Below, one piece after another: positions 6,222 to 10,456 of a DNA stretch of 11,864 bases. The notes beneath the pieces were generated by a model, which saw only the letters and a list, made by a program, of their open reading frames with translations, was not told the origin of the DNA and searched no databases. How positions within the stretch are numbered: position 1 is the stretch's first letter; each line of letters opens with the position of its first letter. The position numbers and the translations under genes were made by a program. This DNA comes from Candidatus Omnitrophota bacterium (GTDB lineage: Bacteria > Omnitrophota > Gorgyraeia > Gygaellales > Profunditerraquicolaceae): the NCBI GenBank assembly GCA_016867095.1, contig VGKK01000027.1, positions 1-11,864 on the forward strand, read 5' to 3'.

Positions 6222-6467
6222 ATGAAAAAGCTTAAGCTAACCAAAGAAGAACAATGGTTTGAAGACCACGCAGAAGAATTCGTTCCGGTAAGCAGAGAAG
6301 AGTTTAATAAGATTAAAGAGGCTATTGAACGCAGGAAAAAAGATACTGTCCTAAGCATACGCGTGAACAGTTATGACTTAGAGCATATTAAGCAAAAGGC
6401 GCAGAAATTAGGGGTTAAATACCAAACCCTTATCTCCGAGTTCCTGCATAAACTAGCCAGCGCATAG
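6222..6467 (+). CDS. CopG/BrnA-type ribbon-helix-helix antitoxin, orphan
   Basis: An 81-aa antitoxin. Residues 1-40 (KKLKLTKEEQ ... FVPVSREEFNKIKEAIERRKK) form the toxin-binding acidic/helical part typical of the CopG-antitoxin/BrnA family. Residues 41-81 (DTVLSIRVNSYDLEHIKQKAQKLGVKYQTLISEFLHKLA) are a ribbon-helix-helix DNA-binding domain. ATG 6222 is preferred because the family starts MKKLKL. A TTG at 6207 is in frame and closer to GAGGG (6199-6203), but it lies in toxin-derived sequence. The partner toxin is only a stump, so this protein may survive as an orphan regulator or as protection against a related toxin elsewhere. The reading frame is undamaged. Confidence 0.85.
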   Translation: MKKLKLTKEEQWFEDHAEEFVPVSREEFNKIKEAIERRKKDTVLSIRVNSYDLEHIKQKAQKLGVKYQTLISEFLHKLASA

Positions 6468-6481
6468 GTAGAATCACCCCA

Positions 6482-6511
6482 TTGACAAACCCCTGCCACC
6501 AGGCGTAGAAT
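6482..6511 (+). promoter_or_regulatory. Promoter candidate 1 before the small ORF
   Basis: TTGACA (6482-6487), an 18-base spacer and TAGAAT (6506-6511), 14 bases after the antitoxin stop. It would start near 6518, just before AAGGAG (6525-6530), and so could drive the small ORF at 6540. Confidence 0.45.
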
Positions 6512-6519
6512 AGTAGATA

Positions 6520-6548
6520 TTGACAAGGAGACAATTAGGGTGTATAAA
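6520..6548 (+). promoter_or_regulatory. Promoter candidate 2, near-consensus
   Basis: TTGACA (6520-6525), a 17-base spacer and TATAAA (6543-6548). The start near 6555 falls inside the small ORF at 6540, so this promoter would instead make a leader or small RNA of about 145 nt ending at the terminator at 6700. Confidence 0.55.
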
Positions 6549-6662
6549 TATATTGTAAATTGGGTGGTATGTTTCGAAGGGGGAACTGCCACGTTTCCCG
6601 ATATGTTCATTCGTAGCGGTCGGGATCCCGACAAAAGAGAAAATGCAGGTCGGGAAAAATAA
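6540..6662 (+). CDS. Possible 40-aa small ORF (or small-RNA region)
   Basis: A GTG at 6540 lies 9 bases after AAGGAG (6525-6530) and opens a frame of 40 codons (VYKYIVNWVVCFEGG ... GREK) ending with TAA at 6660-6662. A terminator stem begins four bases later, so promoter 1, ribosome site, ORF and terminator form a complete minimal unit. The product is unrecognised, with a hydrophobic start and a charged end. Within it lies a perfect 14-bp DNA palindrome, GTCGGGATCCCGAC (6619-6632), nested inside TTTCCCGA (6594-6601) and TCGGGAAA (6650-6657). This suggests a structured RNA instead. Either reading is tentative, and it could be gene debris. Confidence 0.25.
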   Translation: MYKYIVNWVVCFEGGTATFPDMFIRSGRDPDKRENAGREK

Positions 6663-6665
6663 TTA

Positions 6666-6700
6666 AAACCTTCGCTTGCAAAGGCGGAGGTTTTTTGTTT
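6666..6700 (+). terminator. Rho-independent terminator
   Basis: The stem AAACCTTCGC (6666-6675) pairs with GCGGAGGTTT (6684-6693), 10 bp with one G-U pair and an 8-base loop TTGCAAAG, followed by TTTTTTGTTT. It ends transcription from the two promoters at 6482-6548 just before the DUF3800 gene, so DUF3800 expression would need read-through or attenuation relief. Confidence 0.8.
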
Positions 6701-6717
6701 ATAGGATAAAATTAACC

Positions 6718-7421
6718 ATGCAGAAAACAAGAAGCCATTTTATTTATCAGGATGAAAGCGGAATAGTCGGTACCACGGGAAAGTTCATCGTTGGCCTTCT
6801 ATTCATAAAAGATAGAGAACCTCTTTATGAAATTATCAAAAGAATAAGACAAAAACATAATTATTGGAGCGAATTCCATTTTAAAGAAATACATTATTTT
6901 TCTTCAAAGCGTTCTCGGGTTGCCTGTGAAGTTTTGGATGAAATACTAAGAGAACATATCTACTTCCGCGCATTAGCAGTTTCAAATGAAAAATTAGAAT
7001 TGAGGTATTTTGACGACGACATTAAGAAAACGGGGGATTTGAGTAAAAAGCAAATCAGCGTAGCTAAATCTAGGGGAATGTTCCGGGCTTATAATTTCTT
7101 TACCAAAGAGCTGCTTTTAGAAAACACAAACATATTAAATGAAGCGGTTGTCTATTTAGATAAAAAAGTCAGGATGAGAGACGACAATATCTGTGAATAC
7201 ATTAAACGGGAGATAAATTTAAGCACTAAACGAAATACTATAAAGGTTGTTGAGCCAAGAGATTCTAAAAAGATGATTTGATTGGTATTGCGGATTTAGT
7301 ATTAGGCGCGGTTAATTATGGCTTAAAAAAGGGTCAAAATCCGATGAAATTAGCTGTGGTAAGGGTAGTTAAGCAATATATCGGAAAGAAAATCCGTTTT
7401 AGAGAATGGGTTTTCAAATAA
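6718..7421 (+). pseudogene. DUF3800 (RNase H-like) gene with a -1 frameshift
   Basis: The first part, 6718-7281, encodes 187 residues beginning MQKTRSHFIYQDESG, the N-terminal acidic strand of DUF3800 (D12, E13), followed by WSEFHFKEIHYF and a YLDKKVRMRD strand. It stops early at TGA 7279-7281. A shift of -1 at the A5 run (7267-7271) continues as DDLIGIADLVLGAVNYGLKKG to a TAA at 7419-7421. This is the conserved C-terminal motif of the family, so the intact gene would give about 234 residues. The family has an RNase H-like fold and often travels with mobile and defence genes. ATG 6718 has AGGA 11 bases upstream. A one-base loss is the simplest cause; programmed slippage at T-AAA-AAG or a homopolymer error is possible. 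Confidence 0.85.
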
Positions 7422-7424
7422 AAA

Positions 7425-7486
7425 TGGCTGTACTTCCTAATTTTGTTAGGGTCTCGAAAAGAGAACCCGTTTCGGTCATACAGCCA
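7425..7486. repeat. Branched hairpin element closed by TGGCTGTA/TACAGCCA
   Basis: TGGCTGTA (7425-7432) and TACAGCCA (7479-7486) close a 62-base domain. Inside are CCTAA-TTTTG-TTAGG (7436-7450), TCTC-GAAAA-GAGA (7452-7464) and CCG-TTT-CGG (7467-7475). Together they give a four-way junction of short perfect stems. It starts just after the DUF3800 stop. It is too short and lacks the T-arm and D-arm signatures of tRNA. It could be a transposon end recognised as a hairpin (IS200/IS605 type), a structured RNA, or the terminator region of the dead gene. Confidence 0.5.
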
Positions 7487-7528
7487 CTATTAAGTTTAAC
7501 CTATAGTATTTCATTTGTCAAGCAAAAA

Positions 7529-7559
7529 ATGGACAAAAAATGGACAAAAGTGAACAAAA
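7529..7559 (+). repeat. Short tandem repeat, ATGGACAAAA motif
   Basis: ATGGACAAAAA, ATGGACAAAAG and the looser TGAACAAAA follow one another with an 11-base period. The first two copies each carry an ATG, in different frames. An upstream TTTGTC (7514-7519) is the complement of GACAAA. Confidence 0.5.
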
Positions 7560-7638
7560 TACAGTCAAGAATCTGATCCTGCAGTGCCTAAAAATGGGCC
7601 CAAAAGCAGCTAAAATCCAAGGCAATTCTCCAGAATAG
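7540..7638 (+). CDS. Possible 32-aa small ORF ending in a terminator
   Basis: The second ATG of the tandem repeat opens 32 codons, MDKSEQNTVKNLILQ then CLKMGPKAAKIQGNSPE, ending with TAG 7636-7638. The composition (Leu, Lys and Gly with few rare residues) looks like real coding sequence, but there is no ribosome site beyond A-rich bases and no clear promoter. Its last six codons form the left arm and loop of the terminator at 7621. It is either a tiny gene or the surviving 3' end of a longer one. I do not recognise it. Confidence 0.25.
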   Translation: MDKSEQNTVKNLILQCLKMGPKAAKIQGNSPE

Positions 7639-7660
7639 AAGGGGGGATTGCCGTTTTTTT
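7621..7660 (+). terminator. Strong Rho-independent terminator
   Basis: GGCAATTCTCC (7621-7631) pairs with GGGGGATTGCC (7642-7652), 11 bp with two G-U pairs, then G and seven T (7654-7660). It separates the small ORF and dead DUF3800 from the pseudogenes downstream. Confidence 0.85.
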
Positions 7661-7665
7661 ATCTG

Positions 7666-7690
7666 ATTCTCGACGCGGTACGTCGAGAAT
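7666..7690. repeat. Perfect 10-bp hairpin
   Basis: ATTCTCGACG (7666-7675), a CGGTA loop and CGTCGAGAAT (7681-7690) form a perfect inverted repeat five bases after the terminator. Its right arm runs into the DUF1016 remnant, so it may mark the breakpoint that created the remnant. Confidence 0.55.
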
Positions 7691-7836
7691 TAAGCTGGAC
7701 GCATTATCGTATCCTAATTCCTAATGCGTATTAAAAAGCCGCAGGCGCGTTCTTTCTATGAGGTTGAATGTGTTAAATAACTGGTCAGCCAGAGAGCTCG
7801 AACGTCAAAAAGGCTCGCTCCTTAAGCGATTTTACC
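7684..7836 (+). pseudogene. DUF1016 (YhcG/PDDEXK-type) gene fragments in three frames
   Basis: Three successive reading frames give pieces of one known protein. RELSWTHYRILI (7684-7719) comes first, then RIKKPQARSFYEVECVK (7727-7777), then NNWSARELERQKGSLL (7776-7823). In order they match the N-terminal helical domain of DUF1016 proteins, whose landmarks are ELSWTHYR-LL, ARSFYE-E--KNNWS-RELERQ and SLLYERL. Two frameshifts, the lack of a start, and the missing C-terminal nuclease domain show it is dead. The family is linked to restriction or anti-phage loci and mobile DNA, which fits the setting. The rest of 7661-7683 and 7824-7870, including a G8 run at 7851-7858, shows nothing more. Confidence 0.65.
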
Positions 7837-7875
7837 TTGAATTGCTATGTGGGGGGGGTGCCTAAAACCCCCAGT

Positions 7876-8184
7876 TTAGGGATGACTATTACCACGCTAA
7901 ATCTGCGCCTGCAAAAGGCGCTGGAACCCTATGCCTCAGAGCCCCAGGAACGCGTAAATACCTTAAAAAAAGCTAAGGAAAAAGGCATTAAAACCTGGGT
8001 GTTTTTAGGGCCGTTAATCCCCGAGTTTACCGATACCCCGGCCAATTTAGAGGCCATTTTTAGGGCTCTAAAAGGCCTGGATGAGGACTATAGTAAATTT
8101 CGCCTATTGTTCTACTTAAGGGCGAAAGCCCAAGAGTCTGCCTGCCAAGCCGGCCTGTCAGATAAAGTTAAATTCTGTTTTTAG
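7876..8184 (+). pseudogene. C-terminal stump of an SplB-like radical SAM gene
   Basis: From about 7876 the frame reads LGMTITTLNLRLQKALEPYA, then PQERVNTLKKAKEKGIKTWVFLGPLIPEFTD, NLEAIFRALKGL, and ends GLSDKVKFCF. This is the C-terminal half of COG1533 radical SAM proteins (SplB/Rv2578c group: ITTLD--L-K-LEPYAP-P--RL--L-KLNE-GI-T-VF-GPIIP). The N-terminal barrel with the CxxxCxxC cluster motif is missing. The open frame extends back to a TTG at 7837, but residues before LGMT are unrelated junction sequence. The end also looks shortened between KGL and GLSDK. No ribosome site is visible; it is best read as gene debris. Confidence 0.7.
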
Positions 8185-8232
8185 ATGTCAGGGTTAAAAA
8201 GAATAAGTAAGCCCAAGTAAGTCAAAACCGGC

Positions 8233-8241
8233 TTATCCACA
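8233..8241 (+). promoter_or_regulatory. Single DnaA-box match
   Basis: TTATCCACA is a perfect DnaA box (TTATNCACA), followed by an AT-rich stretch (8242-8268). I see no second box on either strand nearby, so this is not enough to call an origin. The remaining part of the 8185-8387 gap is AT-rich and carries a TTTATAAGG direct repeat (8372-8380 and 8388-8396). Confidence 0.3.
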
Positions 8242-8387
8242 GAGAAATATTAATATAACATAACTTATTGCGGTGTAGGGGGTTGTTCCAGCTTATCTCA
8301 ATATGCCCAAGTTAACATAAGATATATTATAGGCACTTGCGCTATTATCCTTTTAGGGGTATATAGTTGGGTTTATAAGGAAAAAAT

Positions 8388-8756
8388 TTATAAGGTTTGG
8401 TTATTGCGTAGTTCTTTTGGCGGGATTTCCCTGCTGTTTGGCTGCGTTTGTTGACGTGAACTAATTACGTAGCTTCCTCCCTGAATCTTAATTATCTTAC
8501 CCTTAATCAGGGCATCGGCAATGGTTTGACGCGCCCTCCCCAGGATCCGGCTAAAGGTCTGCTGGGATACGCGCATAGATTTGGCGGCTTCTTTTTGGCT
8601 TAAGCCCTGATTATCCGCCAGGCGCACGGCCTCAAATTCATCCATTCCCAGGTTCACTTCATCGGGCCGGCCTGGCCTGCCTCTTGGGCTAAATTGGCTA
8701 ATCCGGGGGTCTTGTTTAATGATACGGTACTTTTTCGGTCTACCGCGGGGACGCAT
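8388..8756 (-). CDS. DUF134 (UPF0251) HTH DNA-binding protein
   Basis: A 122-aa protein with the family signature in order: MRPRGRPKKYRII, a P-rich stretch PRGRPGRPDEV, NLGMDEFEAVRLADNQGLSQKEAAKSMRVSQQTFSRILGRARQTIADALIKGK (residues about 35-87, a sigma70 region-4-like helix-turn-helix), then IIKIQGGSY. It should bind DNA in the cytoplasm. Family members often sit with metal or nitrogenase-related genes, which are not seen here. It is the last gene of the minus-strand cluster, 33 bases after the two-TM gene. A 14-bp palindrome (8775-8788) lies 19 bases before its start and is a possible autoregulatory site. The C-terminal 28 residues are Gln/Asn-rich and not part of the core family. Confidence 0.9.
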   Translation of the reverse strand: MRPRGRPKKYRIIKQDPRISQFSPRGRPGRPDEVNLGMDEFEAVRLADNQGLSQKEAAKSMRVSQQTFSRILGRARQTIADALIKGKIIKIQGGSYVISSRQQTQPNSREIPPKELRNNQTL

Positions 8757-8774
8757 TTAACGCCCTATTTATTA

Positions 8775-8788
8775 TGAGTATCTACTCA
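8775..8788. promoter_or_regulatory. Candidate operator upstream of the DUF134 gene
   Basis: TGAGTA-TC-TACTCA is a perfect 6-bp-arm palindrome in the 33-base gap before the DUF134 gene. A helix-turn-helix dimer could bind it; the assignment is by position only. Confidence 0.35.
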
Positions 8789-8789
8789 A

Positions 8790-9065
8790 TTATCTATCCT
8801 GTTCGCGCAGGGCAGGCATACCGCGAGGAGAAAAATTCTTATGCATCTTGCCTTCGTAGGTATAGGTGCCTATTTTAGGGCAACTCTTGGCCTGGTGCCA
8901 GATATTTCCTAAGAGGTAAATTGTCGTTAAAATTATGGCGATACAGCCGATAGCATAGCCCAGGACCCGCATCCCTTCTTCCGACCTCTCGGCAAAATAA
9001 AGCACGATATAGCCCATACATAACACAATCAGCAGCAGGGCGTTCATATTGCTAAAGAATAGCAT
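8790..9065 (-). CDS. Small two-TM membrane protein, hypothetical
   Basis: A 91-aa protein with two hydrophobic segments (about residues 8-24, ALLLIVLCMGYIVLYF; and 33-54, VLGYAIGCIAIILTTIYLL). They are joined by a short charged loop (AERSEEGMR). A polar 35-residue tail follows with one Cys, SCPKIGTYTYEGKMHK, ending RGMPALREQDR. GGAGGGGG precedes ATG 9065; Met 7 is an alternative start. I do not recognise the family. It sits between the small Cys-rich genes and the DUF134 regulator on the minus strand, with a 53-base gap upstream that shows no clear promoter. Confidence 0.75.
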   Translation of the reverse strand: MLFFSNMNALLLIVLCMGYIVLYFAERSEEGMRVLGYAIGCIAIILTTIYLLGNIWHQAKSCPKIGTYTYEGKMHKNFSPRGMPALREQDR

Positions 9066-9118
9066 TCCCCCTCCTTTTTTGCCCGTATTATTTTACCTGG
9101 AAAAGTTCAAATCCGGCC

Positions 9119-9304
9119 CTAAATTTCCGCGTCTTTGACAAGCTTGCGGTAATATTCAATACATTTATGGCAGGTTTTCTTATCTTCTTTCCATTCGGGA
9201 TGGTCGCGCCGGATTAAACCCAGGAGATATTCCTCTGCCTTGATATGCGCGATACTGACAAATTCATCAATATCCCTCTCGCAAAGCTGGCATCTATATT
9301 TCAT
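9119..9304 (-). CDS. Tiny CxxC...CxxC zinc-binding protein
   Basis: A 61-aa protein with two zinc knuckles, CQLC (C5, C8) and CHKC (C45, C48), separated by a helix containing DIDEFVSIAHIKAEEYLLGLIRRDHPEWKED. Four cysteines at this spacing should bind one zinc in a hairpin of two knuckles. The last residues (IEYYRKLVKDAEI) are helical. AAGGAAG lies upstream of ATG 9304. It follows the SAP-like Cys-rich gene by 15 bases and looks cotranscribed with it. No function is known; a nucleic-acid or protein adaptor is a plausible guess. Confidence 0.75.
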   Translation of the reverse strand: MKYRCQLCERDIDEFVSIAHIKAEEYLLGLIRRDHPEWKEDKKTCHKCIEYYRKLVKDAEI

Positions 9305-9319
9305 CTTATTTTTTCTTCC

Positions 9320-9502
9320 TTATTTCAGGCAGCTGTCTCTCCAGCAGCACACCATTTGGCCGCAAGAACCCTTGGCAGTGCCGTAGCAGTCAAAATTGCC
9401 CTCTTTACGCTGGATGGTTTTGATTAGGTCCTTTTTGGAAAACTTCCAAGTATCCTTGATACCCAGATTCCGCGCCTTTTTTTCAATTTCCGCCAGTCTC
9501 AT
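9320..9502 (-). CDS. SAP-like small protein with Cys-rich C-terminus
   Basis: A 60-aa protein. Residues 1-33 (LAEIEKKARNLGIKDTWKFSKKDLIKTIQRKEG) match the SAP/HeH/Rho-N type helix-extended-helix, a small nucleic-acid-binding fold in which the K-KDLIKTIQ helix is typical. The C-terminal 22 residues carry five cysteines (C39, C47, C52, C53, C58: CYGTA--SCGQMVCCWRDSC) and may bind a metal or Fe-S cluster. A strong ribosome site, AAGGAGGGAGGT, precedes ATG 9502. This fused SAP plus Cys motif is known from anaerobe genomes as a conserved small protein of unknown role. It is followed by another zinc protein. Confidence 0.75.
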   Translation of the reverse strand: MRLAEIEKKARNLGIKDTWKFSKKDLIKTIQRKEGNFDCYGTAKGSCGQMVCCWRDSCLK

Positions 9503-9526
9503 CTCTACCTCCCTCCTTTTTCAAGG

Positions 9527-9907
9527 TTAAAGTTTATAGACTACATCGTGCTGCCTGACCCGGGAATCCACTAAAACGCCGATTTCCTGCCCCTTTTTAG
9601 CCTCAGTTATGGGCGCGCGGTCTATCTGCATGGAACTAATGCTCTGCGTAAAATCGGTAGTGTGGCCTTTAATTTTAATCGTATCGCCTGTTGCCAGCGG
9701 CGCCTTTAATTTTATCACTGCCGCCCTCACCTGAGAAAAATAATGCGTTACTATGCCGACAACGTTGCCCTCCTGCCTAGGTTTCTTGACCGCCGCCTTT
9801 TTGGCCCTTACCGGCCTTTTTTTCGGCGGACTCTTCTTTGCAACCCTTCTTTTTGAGGCATTCCTTTTTACGCTCTTTCTCACAGGTTTCTTTTTCTTTA
9901 TTGGCAT
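9527..9907 (-). CDS. EF-Tu domain-2-like protein with basic tail
   Basis: A 126-aa protein in two parts. Residues 1-45 are almost all Lys, Arg, Ala and Pro (KKKKPVRKSVKR ... AKKAAVKKPRQ), like a histone-H1 or ribosomal-protein tail. From GNVVGIVTHYFSQVRAAVIKL to VVYKL (about 47-126) it is a beta-barrel like domain 2 of translation GTPases: APLATGDTIKIKGHTTDFTQSISSMQIDRAPITEAKKGQEIGVLVD. The G domain is absent. Stand-alone barrels of this type occur as elongation-factor-like proteins and next to U32 peptidases. The basic tail should bind RNA or DNA. A perfect Shine-Dalgarno AAAGGAGGTGAT (9913-9924 on the plus strand) precedes ATG 9907, implying high expression. Role unknown. Confidence 0.82.
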   Translation of the reverse strand: MPIKKKKPVRKSVKRNASKRRVAKKSPPKKRPVRAKKAAVKKPRQEGNVVGIVTHYFSQVRAAVIKLKAPLATGDTIKIKGHTTDFTQSISSMQIDRAPITEAKKGQEIGVLVDSRVRQHDVVYKL

Positions 9908-9933
9908 AGAGTATCACCTCCTTTAATGAGCGC

Positions 9934-10100
9934 ATAACTTACGGACAGGTTAACCGAGCTTATTGGAAAGCTCGGTATGCCGCTTTCTGCGGCAATACCC
10001 GAGCTTATTGGAAAGCTCGGTATGCCGCTTTCTGCGGCAATACCCGAGCTTATTGGAAAGCTCGGTATGCCGCTTTCTGCGGCAAGTGTGAGTAAGTTAT
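9934..10100. repeat. Three 45-bp double-hairpin repeats bounded by a 9-bp inverted repeat
   Basis: Units start at 9954, 9999 and 10044 (the third ends at 10085) and are identical in sequence. Each has a hairpin with arms CCGAGCTT and AAGCTCGG around ATTGGA, and a second with arms TGCCGC and GCGGCA around TTTCT, giving six perfect hairpins. The block is enclosed by ATAACTTAC (9934-9942) and its complement GTAAGTTAT (10092-10100). It fills the gap between the DUF4870 stop and the next gene's ribosome site on the minus strand. No U-tract follows, so it is not an ordinary terminator. Confidence 0.9.
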
Positions 10101-10109
10101 AAGTGCGAA

Positions 10110-10436
10110 TTAAAGACTTATCTTATCCGCGATGTCTGATACTAAAAAAATGCGCCCATAATTTCCCATCAAGGCCTGCAGAATCCCCCATAAAGAAATC
10201 AAGATAGCTATCGCCGTGCCAAAAGTCTTAATTGCCCAGCCTAATACAGGAATAATGGAAAGGACAAAACCTGCCACCTCAAAGACAAAAAGCACCAGGC
10301 CCTGCTTGGCGTGATACAGGGCAAATTTATTGTCTTTGCGCAAAACCAGCGCGATTATACAGAGAAAGCTGATATAAGAAATTACCGCGAAGAATTTACC
10401 TTCCTGCATTTCTTCTTTTTCGTCCTGGCCGTTCAT
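10110..10436 (-). CDS. DUF4870-type small membrane protein
   Basis: A 108-aa protein with an acidic soluble start (MNGQDEKEEMQEG) and then the DUF4870/Tic20-like pattern: KFFAVISYISFLCIIALVLRKDNKFALYHAKQGLVLFVFEV, with the family's YHAKQGL turn between the first and second segments. Further hydrophobic stretches follow (GFVLSIIPVLGW; FGTAIAILISLWGILQALM), giving three to four membrane passes. It starts 20 bases after the ParA stop, with AAGG some 12-15 bases ahead of ATG 10436. The gene's place directly behind the ParA-CBM48 gene makes it a possible membrane partner, but the family has no firm function. The hairpin array follows its stop. Confidence 0.82.
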   Translation of the reverse strand: MNGQDEKEEMQEGKFFAVISYISFLCIIALVLRKDNKFALYHAKQGLVLFVFEVAGFVLSIIPVLGWAIKTFGTAIAILISLWGILQALMGNYGRIFLVSDIADKISL

Positions 10437-10456
10437 TTGGCAAAAGCCTTATTTTC

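Noticed and set aside
7425..7486. tRNA-like cloverleaf
   Set aside because: The closing stem and three arms look cloverleaf-like, but at 62 bases it is too short, lacks the GTTC T-loop and D-arm pattern, and has no plausible anticodon arm of 5 bp with a 7-base loop.
7837..7875. TTG start for the SplB-like fragment
   Set aside because: The first 13 residues come from junction DNA including a G8 run, there is no Shine-Dalgarno, and family similarity begins only at LGMTITTL.
8233..8241. Replication origin
   Set aside because: There is only one DnaA box and no dnaA, dnaN or further boxes; it is reported only as a site.
9934..10100. CRISPR array
   Set aside because: The units are contiguous and identical; there are no variable spacers between repeats and no cas genes nearby.
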